Part shown: positions 44,390-56,277 of the stretch, one piece after another | Position numbering within the stretch: position 1 is the stretch's first letter | Layout of the letters: every line of letters starts with the position of its first letter | Assembly (NCBI GenBank): GCA_000149265.1 | Contig: CH001338.1 | Location: forward strand, 421,126 to 485,125 | Origin: Ciona savignyi | Taxonomy: Eukaryota > Chordata > Ascidiacea > Phlebobranchia > Cionidae | Direction of reading: 5' to 3' | DNA: 64,000 bases | Notes under the pieces: generated by a model | Told to the model about the DNA's origin: nothing | What the model saw: only the letters and a program-made list of their open reading frames with translations | Databases searched by the model: none | Program-made: the position numbers and the translations under genes

Positions 44390-44560
44390 CAGGTTGCGTC
44401 TTTTTTTTCTGAGTGTGGGTGATTCCCACGGAGCAGAATTTTGAAGGTTGCACCCCCAACCCCAGTCTCTTTAGAAAATAGTGTTTTTTGTAGTAGTTCT
44501 TGCGTGCGTGCCTTTCCGAGGCGTTGATCTTTACGCCTTTGGGACAACGCTTTACAGCTT
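44390..44560 (-). mobile_element. R2/NeSL-type LINE RT relic, shortened (unit 2)
   Basis: Matches 23600-23760 of unit 1 (gttgcacccccaaccccagt, gtagtagttcttgcgtgc), but the QG.LLSP box of unit 1 is deleted. It is much more decayed than the unit 1 copy. Confidence 0.55.
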
Positions 44561-45794
44561 GAACGATTTATTCTCTATTTACCTCCTAGTACGAGTCGTT
44601 CCAGGATGAGTTGCGGTTTTGTTGCAGAATGACGGGACGTTATAGCAGATTCTCGGATAATTGCGATGATTTGATTATGATCCCCGCACCTGTCACAATT
44701 AAACGAAAATCTTCATATGTCGCGTTTTTCCGGAAGTATGTGTCAATGCCCAGTTTTTTCCATTTACGCGGTAACAAGTATAATTCCCTTAAAAAGTATA
44801 TTACCCTATTTAAACTTCAACAGAATAAATGTACTAATTCAATTCTAACTTGTATTAGTACGTTTCTTACATTTAAGCAAGTTATGACGCGTCACCATCA
44901 ATTCTTGGCCGACCCTGGTTGAGATTTTCTTTTAATTGTTAGGAGCTTGTTCTTTCCTTTATTAGTGCTGAATTCACATCCAGCACCATATTCTCCATTG
45001 ATCGACCAAGACTGTCGAGAGCCAATATTACGTCCTCACACGAATTAATGTCACGCATGAATTGCGCTCAGTACGCTTTCCCCTCGAACGCGACCCGGTC
45101 ACTTTCATATTGCTTGAAAAACTTTAACAAATAAATCTATAAATTATAACTACTAGATGCGCAGCTCTTAGCAGGTTACACGAGGAGGTAACCGCCCAAA
45201 ACTCACCACGAGGAGGTGGCTGGCGTCGAGTTTCACACAACCACACATGCAGCAAATGGACGACAAACAATAAAAAAACGCATAATGTAAACGTTGAAGT
45301 AACAAATTTTCAAAACATTATAATAAATAGTTCGAAACCTGCCGAAAGAGGAATACAGCATTTGTTCGACAATTTTTGTAAAACCGTAATGCAAAGATAT
45401 TGTTAATTTAGATCGCAATGATAAAACGATCACGAGACCTATTTAAAATATGCTCGTTACCAAAATTTGCTTAGTACTCCTAAACATAATCTGAATAAGT
45501 ACCAAGAATTCGGTTATAAGACTGAATAATAGTATAGATTACTGGTGGCCAAACTAAATTTCCATTTCGATTATCCTTACACCATAATGCTGCACGTGCA
45601 TCAATATAGTCACATGATACGCCCGGCTAAACCTCAGGGTGAATCTTGGCTTTCACACGAAACCCAAATTCCTCCATAGTTTTTTGAAGACGGAACACAT
45701 TTCTGTTGCCACCGCACAAATCAAGGATCCTAGCTCGTAGCCTCTGTAGCCTCATGTCAGACACACGTGACGAGGTAGTATTCCTCCGAGCATT

Positions 45795-46200
45795 TAGTTG
45801 TTGTTTGTTAATTTATCTTCTAATTTTGTACAATTTCAAAAAAATGTTGCACGAAAAACTTTACAGTTATTTTGTTTATACAAATGAAGGAAATTTTATA
45901 TAGGTTGGGCTATAAATATTCCTACGTTTAACACACTACATAAAGTATAAAAAGAAATAAAATAATAGTTATGGTGACAGTAATGTCACTTCAGTCATCC
46001 CACAAGCATAACTCAAAACGAAACATTAAAAACCTGAAGATGCTGGTATCCAAATGAATGACGAATGCGAGTTAACCTACCATGCGCGAGCGAGTTAGGA
46101 AAACCCGATTGGAAACCCGCATAATCACTGAACCGTGATGACGCAATGCGTGCGTCAAATTTAACCGGGTTAGCGATGCGAGTTAACTCGCAAAAATTGC
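45795..46200. other. Insertion present only in unit 2
   Basis: Unrelated to unit 1 at this site. It contains the near-palindromic words gcgagttaac (about 46068 and 46180) with gagttaactcgc, possibly a small inverted-repeat element. No coding sequence is recognised. Confidence 0.35.
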
Positions 46201-46490
46201 CCATGTAAATAGGCTTAGTGTGGCGCAGTGAAGGTTATTTATGTTAATAGAACATGTGATCCAGAAGCGTCCACCATCTATTGTTGGGGTTGTCACGTGC
46301 AGTTTCTTTGGGATTTGATGAAAATCACCGACAGCTAAAATGGAAGTATGACCAAAAATTGCGTTTGGGTTTAATGGCCTAAGAATTTGGTTTAGACGTT
46401 GACTGATATACACCATTAAAATTTTTGTATTCACCATCGAAACCTCATCAATTACCATTACTTTTAGTGAAGACGGGATACAGCACAATG
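46190..46490 (-). mobile_element. Helitron-type helicase relic, short (unit 2)
   Basis: Contains the Walker B and following motif, VMVIDEVSMVNTKILMVYIS and LAVGDFHQIP, in one open frame. The regions carrying the RQKED and the pre-helicase motifs of unit 1 are deleted here. Confidence 0.7.
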
Positions 46491-46794
46491 TTGTAAGTTT
46501 TCCTCTGAAACAGAGGAACCGAATATACCCAATGCCGAATTGATAGTTTATTCTTTGATGTTGAATGCAGCTGTACCTGTAAATCTACCCAACCAGTTTC
46601 AAAATGGGGCTCTACTGGTTCAAGAGGTTCTATACCTCCCTCCTCCAACCCTTCATCTTCCTCTTCCTGTCGGGTTTGCTCTGTGGAAGGAGCAATCTGG
46701 GACCAAGCATCATGCAGCTGCTAAGCATCGTGTGGATTCATCATAAATGTTTTAAATTAAAGCTTTTTCTTCAAGTGCTGTATTGAAATGAAGC

Positions 46795-47667
46795 TAAATT
46801 CCTTAGTTTTTGATGGCTTCGGGGAATTTCCCATGGGCTTAGTACATAAGTTTCTGTTTTTATCTAACAATTCTTAAAGTTTTAATCCAATTTGACAAAT
46901 CCTTGTTGAAGATGTCAGTGCAATGTTGCATGCTTGTCACAATCATGAGTCAGGAACATATCTTCGTTTTTAAGGGAGTTACCATAAGTAAACGTTTTCT
47001 TTCTTTTAATTGACATAGGGTGGCTAACGATCCAGCATTCCACTAAATCGTTTCAAAATTAGAGCAGCCGTTCAAACGCTATGGCCCGAAAAGCTAATTT
47101 TTTAGAAAAATAACCGTTTTGGATTTTAACGTCTCAGGGGAATTCCCCTAGATTTATCACCCACGATTTTTGTTCTGTGTATTTAGACCATGTTGTCTAA
47201 CAAATGACCAAGTTTTGTTATTATTCTATTATTCCTTTTGGTAGATGTCAGGGCGTTATGCCATGCCTGTCACAATCATAATTTGAGAACAAAATCTTTT
47301 TTAGGGTATTTTTCTAGATAATTGTTTTCTTCTAATAGTTAAATTAGTAGGTAATGCACTTACATTTCACGAAATCTGAATCAGATTGAAGCAGCCGTTC
47401 AAGCGCCATGCCCAAAAAAGCTACTTTTTCTTAGAAAAATACCGTTTTGGTGTTTAACGTCCCCGGGGAATTCCCCTGGATTTATCCCCCAAACTTTTGG
47501 TTTCTGTTCATCTAGACCATGTTGTCTAACAAATGGCAAAGTCTCATTGCGATTATATTTTTCCTTCTGGTAGATGTCGGGGCGACATGCCATGCCTGTC
47601 AAGCGTTTGACGAAAAAAAAACGGACAAAAACAATATGTGTCCCAATTTTTCAAGTGGGACCCATAA
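46795..47667 (+). mobile_element. 335-bp-repeat element, 3' part, plus strand (unit 2)
   Basis: Two to three tandem units with tagaccatgttgtctaac at about 47186 and 47511 and the ggggaattcccc palindrome. It ends in the same hairpin terminus as the 7.6-kb copy (caaaaacaatatgtgtccca ... gtgggaccca), directly followed by unit sequence aataaatgaac. This fixes the element's right end at about 47667. Confidence 0.7.
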
Positions 47668-47734
47668 TAAATGAACTCGAAATATAAACAGGTGAAGTGT
47701 GGAATAAATATAATATTATTTCCGTAAGAAGAAA

Positions 47735-49263
47735 TAAAAAAATTACCTAGAGAAAACCCTAAACAATAGGATTTTGTTCTCAAATCATGATTGTGACAAG
47801 CACGCCATGTCGCCCCGACATCTACCAGAAGGAAAAATGGAATCGCAATGAAACTTTGCCATTTGTTAGACAACATGGTCTAGATGAACATAAACTAAAA
47901 TTTTGGCAGATAAAACCAGGGGAATTCCCCTGGAACGTTAAAAACCAAAACGGTATTTTTTTCTAAAGCATTCGCTTTTATGGGCATAGCGCTTAAACGA
48001 CAGCACCAATTTGAATCAGATTTGGTGAAATTGTAAGTGCATTAGTAACTGATTTAACACTAAGAAGAAATAAAAAAATTACCTAGGGAAATACCCTAAA
48101 CAATAGGATTTTGTTCTCAAATCATGATTGTAACAAGCACGCCATGTCGCGCCGACATCTACCAGAAGGAAAAATGGAATCGCAATAAAACTTTGGTATT
48201 TGTTAGACAACATGGTCTAGATATACAGAAACCCAAATTTCCGGTGATAAATCCAGAGGAATTCCCCTGGGTCGTTACAAAACAAAACGGTATTTTTTTC
48301 TAAAAAAAATGACTTTTTTGGGCATAGCGCTTGAACGGCTGTTACAATTAGAATCAGATTTTCTAAAATGTAAGTGCATTAGTCACTGATTTATCACTTA
48401 GAAAAAATAAAAAAAAATACCTATAGGGAAATACCTTAAAAATAGGATTTTGTTCTTAAATCATGATTGTGACAAGCATGCCATGTCGCCCCGACATCTA
48501 CCAAAAGTAGTAATGGAATCGCAGAAAAAAATTGACATTTGTAAGAGAACATGGTCTAGATATGCAGAAATCAAAATTTTGGGTAATGAATCTATGGGAA
48601 TTCCCCTGAGACGTTAAAATCCAAAAGTTTTTTTTCCAATAAATTAGCTTTTTGGGGCATATAGCGCTTAAACGGCTGCTCTAACTATATTTATATTTGG
48701 TAAAATGTTAGACCATTAGACAGTATGTGCCAATTAAAAGAAAAAAACATTTACATAGGGTCATTACGTTAAAAACAAAGTTATGTTCCTGAATTAACAT
48801 TGTGACAGGCATGCCATATCGCACTGACATTTCCAACAAGGAATCTACAAATCAGATTGAAACTTTAAGAATTGTTACATAACATGACCCACATATGTAA
48901 AAACAGAAACTTATCTACTAAACCTAGAGGAATTCCCTGATACCATGAAAAACTAAATCGGGCTGTTTTGGCAATTTAGCTTCATTTCACTTCGGCGCTT
49001 GAAACGAAGGTTTAATTTAAAACATTTGTGGTGAAAATGTTCGTAAATTTAAGACGTTTATTCCTTTTTTCAACTACACATGGAAAAGAAATTTGGTTTG
49101 ATAACTATGGGACCCATGCGTTTATGCTTGCAGAAACAAACTACATAATCAGTGTATAAAATACAAGTTGTGGTTACAAGGGACCCTGTACCATAAATAT
49201 ATGGCATACAACAAGTGTTTTACAAATAGTGGTGGTTAAACAGGTGGTTGACACTCTCTAGTT
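47735..49263 (-). mobile_element. 335-bp-repeat element, 5' part, minus strand (unit 2)
   Basis: Inverse copy. Tandem units (catggtctagat at about 47875, 48210 and 48550) lead to the inverse of the left end (ggttgacactctctagtt at about 49246-49263). With 46795-47667 it forms a broken inverted pair around a 60-bp piece of unit sequence (47668-47730). Unit 1 has none of it at this site. Confidence 0.7.
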
Positions 49264-49342
49264 ATATACAATATAATACTGTAGCTGTGGCCAGCAGACG
49301 CTGGTCCCGTAACTCAGCAGAGCAACTCACCATTTTTATCAG

Positions 49343-49740
49343 TCATCCAATTGACCAAAGCAAAGCGCCTTGCTGCCGGTTCAAAATCTCCTTATAATCA
49401 ATCTTTTGATTAAGATATTTCTCGAGGCCCCGCGTATCCACACTTTGCGACGTTTCTGGCTTCGGCGATGCAACTGCTTCGTTCGGTGGCGTTGGACTGT
49501 CGCTTAGCGTAGTAGTGGATTCTTGTTCCGTTTTCGTCTGCGTGGATTGCGAAACCACCTCGACCGCTGATGTCTGGGTCTCAATAGAACGACAAATGCG
49601 GTCGACAAGCTTATCCGCGATATCGTTAAAGTCTTTAGTTAACTCTGAAGTTAAATTTTCCATTGCCTTGCCCATAAAAGATTTGGCATCATCCACCATT
49701 TCTCTTATCTCGTTTAAATTGGACTTCTGTAACAAAACAA
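49343..49740 (-). CDS. Spliced exon of unknown function (unit 2)
   Basis: Counterpart of 28061-28423: NLNEIREMVDDAKSFMGKAM, then EVVSQSTQTKTEQESTTTLS, KYLNQKIDYKEILNRQQGAL. It has a short in-frame insertion (ENLTSELTKDFN versus ANLTKDYN) and a small duplication near its 3' end (ccaaagcaaagcgc) that shifts the frame before the donor. The acceptor and donor words are kept. The serine/threonine-rich middle is conserved in sense. Confidence 0.4.
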
Positions 49741-50699
49741 ATGTTAAATAAAATAAATAATACAAAATTAACGCAATTAAAGCGTCTTATTTTGTAACTA
49801 GTTCAGTTTTTGCGTTGTCTTGAAACTTTAACTAATGGTGGTTAGTCGTGGTCTACCTTCTTGATGTTCAAAAGTAAGCGATTGGTCTTGATGCAGCCAT
49901 AATGGGTGCGGATAGAGAACTTTATTTTTATCTAATGGAGTTATGCAGAAATTGCTGAAATTAATTTTCATGTCGACATTCCTAAAGAACTTTTGAAGTT
50001 TAATGATTCGTGGGTGTGGTTAGAAAGCTGAAATCCCGGCAGTTTAAACTGCATTATTTAATGAAGAAACTGAATCGGTACGAAAATACACGGTGAAAAC
50101 CCGACTGCTGGTCCCGAAGAAATTTATACATTAACGGTAACAAAAACTCAGCAGACCAACTCACCATTTTTATCAGTCGTCCAATTGACCAAAGCGCATT
50201 GCTGCCGGTTTAAAATCTCCGTATAAACAAAATATTACATACTTCTTCGAATGTTTACTCCTATAATATTAAATTAAAACATCATTAATAACTTGAACGA
50301 AAATACCAAACCAAAACGTATCAAAACACATACCTTTAATTATTATTATTCACCAAAAGAAACTGCTGCTTCCAGCAGCCGAAATCAAAAAGGACAGTTC
50401 AACTTAAAAACGTGAAATCACCAAGGACAAATCATAGAAGTAAAATGTAATTAAAAATCAATACACAGACTTTCACTCGGCATTCTAGTAGTAACTAAAA
50501 TTTTAGTTCGTAACTGCCCAACAAAACAGACCTTAGCCACGAGCCAAGGTAGTACGAAGGTGATTACAATAGCGTGTGGAAACGTCGGCGTTGATTGGGA
50601 GAAATCGAGCGGATTGGGAGCAGGAGTGAACCGGGCTCTAAACGGAGCGACAAATTATTAGAGATGGAAACTTGTTAAGTCAAACCCCACAGGTCCATC

Positions 50700-52670
50700 C
50701 TCTGTCCATGTGGACTACAGAATTTAACTGCGACCGAGAAATTGGAAGCGCATGACAATAGGCGACAAATCGAAGCCAGAATAAGAGAAATCACAAACAA
50801 ATGCGAGAGTGGCAATAGAGCAATTCCGAGCCGAGCGCATATCGGTAAAGTCTAGTTCAAAGGCTGGTAGATCATCTCCGGGCTTACACGTCGAAATCAA
50901 ACAGAATTCTTTCGGCATAAACGATCATGATATTGATGGCTATGGGCAATCAAAAATGGTAAAGAACATTACATCGACCACGACACATGGAGTGCTCAGG
51001 TGAAACGAATTAACCCTGTTTCTATGTATCATTTACCAACTGTAAGATTAAACGTGTTCGATAGAAACGTATGATTGTCCTTTTTATCATGGGAAACTGC
51101 GTTTGACGCATTGGTTGAACCGTCAGCATGCACAAACACTAGGAACGCATTGCTGACGAGTGTTTTTGGAACCGTACGCTCAACAATCAATTCTTGGTTA
51201 AGGGGCATAATTGGTGAGGAATATAGAGCTAACGCAGCACCACACAAGGTAAATCGCATCGAAATGTTGAAGCTACTGGGCTAAGTACGAGATTGATAAA
51301 TCCAAATCAGCTTTGCGAATGTATGCAGCTCGATTTCATTGAAAGGAAGAACGAAAGTCATCAGAAACTTGCTTCAGAGGACGAGGGTTTGTGGCTATTA
51401 TTCGTTATAACATACGACAATGTGATAACGGTCGTTACAAAAGGGAGACTGCAGAGTTTGTGCGAAACAACTTCTACGTTAACGATGGTGTAACGTCGGT
51501 ACCGAATTGTGAGAAAGCGATCGAGCTGGTAAGAAACTAAACGTTTATGCTCTAAAGCAGGTCTACGACTGCACAAGTTCGCGTCCAATCGGAAAGAAGT
51601 TCTCGAAACGATCAGCCAGGAAGACCGATCTCGAGGTTCACGATCCAAAGACTTGACAGCTACGGTTTCGATAAAGAGAGTGCTTGGTGTGAAATGGTGT
51701 TTGGAAAGCGATTCCCTGTGCTTCAGGACCATCTTGAAAGACTTTCCGATCGCCAGACGAAGCCCCATTTTGCTGAAAAGCAAGACAATGCTTCAGCATC
51801 TGTGCAAGGAGAAATACAACTCGGTTGATCCTGTCCCAGATGCTATACAAGCACGGTGGCTTTTAGATGGAGGAACGATTTATTACATCTGAATCGTCTA
51901 AATGTGCAACGGTGTTTTTTTTATCCTCCCAAACTTTGGCACAATAATACGACGAGAGTTTCATGACTTTTTTGCTGTTACCAACATAAGATACGGTGAA
52001 TTTCAACTTGCGACCTGTACGCGCGACCCTGTTGGTGAAAAGTACAGAACATGGCTGAACAATTTTGGACACGATGGAAATGTAAAACCGAGTTCTTTTA
52101 AACTTTAACACTGTGAAACACTCCACGCAGCACAACTTAAGGTAGACGATATCGTAATTCTCGAAGATGAGAATATGCAACGCAACAAATGGAAGATCGG
52201 CCGAGTGTTACAAACATTTCAAAATTAGATCTAATAATGGCAGGGGATGATCGAGATGACAAAGAAGAACAAGTGCAGCACAAGTTGACCGCTGCCCAAT
52301 ATACAAAAATGATTTTACTCCTTCGGGCTGCAAAAAATACAATAATAACATGGGGTCGATTTCCGAACGGGGAGCCTTTTAAATCTTTTTAAACCTATCG
52401 ATGTTGGTGTATTTATGATGGAAAAAACTTATTTCGCGTTTTTTTGAGTTGGCACTCTAACTGAAACCAAGTGGTGGTAGAATTGTGTTAAAAGAGTTTT
52501 CTGTAGTGCACGGAAACTAATATAATATATTTTGGCCGGAAATTTCAGGTATGTGTGATTTGGTTATATTTTGTTTCATTGACGCAATTGTTATTACATT
52601 TTATTATATCTGATTATAAAAGGCCAGGCTCGTACTTAAACAATCAATGAACCAAAACTACTGTAGCGGT
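50700..52670 (+). mobile_element. BEL/Pao LTR-retrotransposon fossil (unit 2)
   Basis: Same fragment as in unit 1: gag-like part (about 51070-51285), the Pao-type region near peptidase A17 (about 51440-51890; here the longest readable stretch) and the DUF5641-like end (about 52040-52230). Broken, with several interruptions and missing parts. It duplicated with the segment, so both copies derive from a single insertion. LTRs were not delimited. Confidence 0.75.
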
Positions 52671-52675
52671 GCAGT

Positions 52676-53440
52676 AACATTGGGGTTTAAACTGGGTCTT
52701 GGGGTAATATTGGGGTTTAAACTGGGTCTTGGGGTAATATTGGGGTTTAAACTGGGTCTTGAGGTAATATTGGGTTTAAACTGGGTCTTGGGGTAATATT
52801 GGGCTATAAACTGGGTCTTGGGGTAATATTGGGGTTTAAACTGGGTCTTGGGGTAATATTGGGGTTTAAATTGGGTCTCGGGGTAATATTAGGGTTTAAA
52901 CTGGGTCTTGGAGTAATATTGGGGTTTAAACTGGGTCTTGGGGTAATATTGGGGTTTAAACTGGGTCTTGAGGTAATATTGGGTTTAAACTGGGTCTTGG
53001 GGTAGTATTGGGGTTTAAACTGGGTCTTGAGGTAATATTGGGTTTAAACTGGGTCTTGGGGTAATATTGGGGTTTAAACTGGGTCTTGGGGTTTAAACTG
53101 GGTCTTGGTGTAATATTGGGGTTTAAACTGGGTCTTGAGGTAATATTGGGTTTAAACTGGGTCTTGGGGTAATATTGGGGTTTAAACTGGGTCTTGGTGT
53201 AATATTGGGGTTTAAACTGGGTCTTGAGGTAATATTGGGTTTAAACTGGGTCTTGGGGTAATATTGGGGTTTAAACTGGGTCTTGGGGTAATATTGGGGT
53301 TTAAACTGGGTCTTGGGGTAATTTTGGGGTTTAAACTGGGCCTTGGGGTAATATTGGGGTTTAAACTGGGTCTTTGGGTAATATTGGGGTTTAAACTGGG
53401 TCTTTGGGTAATATTGGGGTTTAAACTGGGTCTTAAAGGT
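52676..53440. repeat. 30-bp tandem repeat, ~25 units (unit 2)
   Basis: Same 30-bp unit as 32449-32830 but about twice as many copies, including a higher-order pattern where runs ending in a 29-bp variant (ggtaatattgggtttaaact) repeat. Expansion by internal duplication is likely. Confidence 0.9.
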
Positions 53441-53802
53441 CAAATTGAACACAATCTTATAGGTTAAATCTGTGTCAATTTGCTTTTTAGAATGCATACG
53501 GTCCAGTGAACCACACACAGTTGTTTGCATTCTGGTCTGATTTTCATTTCATTTTTATTCATTTTAATATTGTTGATTTAAGATATGCGCGTCAAGCTTC
53601 AACTTGATTTAATGTTTTACAGATATATATATTTCTACAGTTTCTTCACCCATTAGTCCACTGAGTTCAGGCAATGTCCGTTATGTGCCATTGCCCAAGG
53701 GCCCACCCGACTTGCTAACGACTGGTTTCGATCCCACCACCATAAGACCAAAGTCGCAACCCTGGAACTGAATCACAGGCCAACGATATGGGGCAATCAC
53801 AG

Positions 53803-54225
53803 GCCATCGATACCACCGGAGGGCAGAATCCGACCAACTCGTTTGCGACCGCCATGCAATCGTGGACGCTACAAATGGGGAATCCCGTGGTGACCCTCAC
53901 TCGAGGTGGCTCAGGTGTCGTCGCAACGCAACAACGGTTCCTGCTCGACCCAAACTCAACCCCCAGTCTATTTGGGTGAGTAGGTTAGTGTTTCTATGAA
54001 TAAATCTGATATCCAATATTCCTCTGAACCTTGTGCTAACGATGACCTGGAAAAAGTAATTTATAACTTTCCAGTTACCACCCTATCTTTAAAACTTTTC
54101 ACAATATTTTAAATTTCTTAAAAAGGCATCAAACTAACAATGTCCCAGGTACATATGGACTGTTCCTCTCTGGTATTCCACAAGTGACCCATCTGTTAAA
54201 TTGACCTGGATGTATCCCAAACAGG
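53803..54225 (+). pseudogene. M1 aminopeptidase two-exon fragment (unit 2)
   Basis: Exons 53803-53975 and 54149-54225 match the first two M1 exons of unit 1 with splice sites kept (gg|gtgag, cccag|gtac, agg|gtaag). Size differences are multiples of three (12 and 3 nt), so the frame is intact. The next exon stops after its acceptor (gtccttag|ata at about 54540), where unit 2 has lost the remaining 4.3 kb. Without other exons it cannot make a peptidase. Confidence 0.8.
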
Positions 54226-54289
54226 GTAAGTAACGTACAAACGGCCGCACTTGTCTTTATCTCGTGTAGCCCGATTAATTGTCCTTCTG

Positions 54290-54482
54290 GAAGGTCAAGA
54301 GTTTGAAACTGGTCGCTATCTAGTCAATTAACGGATATTGCTCGAACCTAGTGGATAAATCAATAGGTTTTACTAAATTGAATGAATATGTGAATCATAC
54401 ATAACACACTGTAATATCTCCGGTAACCCGACGGTGGACACGAGGTGATCTGACGATGGCCCGTGTGTTAACCCCCTTGGTT
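54290..54482 (+). mobile_element. SINE, main family (unit 2)
   Basis: Counterpart of 33645-33840 with the same modules and the same truncation, so it is a duplicated insertion. Confidence 0.75.
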
Positions 54483-54542
54483 TTCCCATTAAAAATATTA
54501 ATTCATTCAGCATTGCAATGCTCACCACTATTGTCCTTAGAT

Positions 54543-54830
54543 AGCCTACCATTCTATTTGAATAAGGTTGCATAAGCAAATAGGATTTGTCAATTAACTG
54601 GGCATAATTGTTAATCTTTATCTTCTGATACTGAAATTGAACTCTCTGACAAGCAAAAAAATGAATACAATGAAATCTGCACTGATGAAGAAGTTGGAGG
54701 AACTGGACACTGCATTAGCTCAAATTAAAAGCAAGCAAGATAAGTATGAGTCCAATTGTAATTTAAGGCCAGATACTGGCCAGATATGTGTCTTTGGTGT
54801 GCATGAATTGATTATTAAATAAATAAACCG
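54543..54830 (+). other. Junction sequence found only in unit 2, with a short lysine-rich frame
   Basis: Fills the place of the 4.3 kb missing relative to unit 1. A frame at 54637-54822 gives a helix-like KKMNTMKSALMKKLEELDTA and LAQIKSKQDKYES, then an unrelated end. It could be a fragment of a coiled-coil coding sequence or of a LINE/retrogene; a competing frame is also open. No family is assigned. Confidence 0.3.
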
Positions 54831-54884
54831 TATCTTTCAAGTAAAACATTTCCTAAATAAGAATTCTGTCAAGCAAGTTCGCCG

Positions 54885-55040
54885 AATGGTTGCAGGTACG
54901 AAACTGATTGCTAGCTAGTCGGTTGTGGTGTCCTTGGTCAAGGCACTTAACACAACACACTGCAATAGCTCCGGTAATCCGACGGTGGGCGCGAAGTAGT
55001 CTGACGATTGCCCGTGTGTTAACCCCCTTGGATTTTCCAT
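54885..55040 (+). mobile_element. SINE, main family (unit 2)
   Basis: Counterpart of 38236-38400, with the same internal deletion; several substitutions separate the two. Confidence 0.75.
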
Positions 55041-56029
55041 TCACGGAGATAAATATGCTACCCTATCCTGTCCTATGAAATACCATGTGTTGACCTCACA
55101 AGTTGGGAAGTACTGGGTCACGCTTTTCTACTTTCTATTAACTTTTTCAATTCTCCATTAAACTAAATATTTTTTTATGTCAAATTTAACGGATGTTTGT
55201 TTTCTTCGATGTTATACATGTGTCGACGTAGCTTAAATTGAAAATCCTACGTCATTTGTTTACACTTGATGATTACTATTATAAATGAGAATCGTAACAA
55301 TGCTATTGTTACCGCGACTTGCCCAATATCCCCGTCATGTAATATTTTGAAGGTTTTTAAATTCGCTGATAGTAATATTTTCGTCTAGTAATTTAACTTG
55401 TACAATGTGTTTAATATTATTTTTTATAATGAATAAAAGTAAAGTTCACAAGTTAAAAAGTCTACTGTATAATAATGTTTAAAAATTTAGTAATGTACCG
55501 TAAAATTGGACTACAACTTTAAGCTGCAAATGCGTTTTGTTTCTGCTGGAATTGTGCGTTCTTGCAACTAAAAGTCCTGTTGTGCTACGTGTGGTATTGT
55601 AGGCGCCGCGAAAAGACGTAAACTTGCTTTTCATCGCCGCTTTTTGCTGGTTGCATTGAAATTCCTGGTATTTAATTGTACGCTACGAAACTCACGTTGA
55701 TTGTTCCACGTGTTTTCTTTACTTTAAGTGCTTGACCTCTAAGTTCGTTTCAGTTGCAAGGAGGTTGGATTTGTTTTAGTGATAAAATTGAATTTAAAGC
55801 TATGTTCTTTCTAAGTATTTAAACTTAAAATTATATTTTTTGTCTTTCTTAAGATGTGTAAGAATTTGTTTATAAATTCTGAATCGTTGAATTGATCCAA
55901 AGTTCGGTAAGAATGTGTTTTTATAATGTTTATTCATCATTGTGTGCAAGTAGTAATTTTACTAAATAGAAACTTAGATGTATCATTGCAACACGCTTCT
56001 ATAACCTTGAAATCTAACAATTGTCAGTT

Positions 56030-56277
56030 TCTCAGCTTGGTGAATTAGTATGTCGCCTTTTAGCCGAAGGGTTGTAGATTCGAAACGGTTCAATAGCTGG
56101 TCGATTGTGTCCTTGGGCAAGGCACTTAACGGACATTGCCAGAACCAAGCAGATCAATGGGTTCTACCAAATTGAAGGAACATGTATATCATATACAACT
56201 GAAATAGCTCTGGTAACCCGACAGCGGGCGCGAGGTGATCTGACGATCGCACGTGTGTTAACCACCTTGTTTTCCCA
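56030..56277 (+). mobile_element. SINE, main family, complete copy (unit 2)
   Basis: Counterpart of 39418-39662, with tRNA-like head and full body; about 3-4 percent different by eye. Confidence 0.8.

Noticed and set aside
52799-53530. Long frames of repeated GLGVILGFKL and FKPQYYPKTQ
   Set aside because: These come from the 30-bp tandem repeat read on either strand. Any 30-bp repeat without stops gives such frames.
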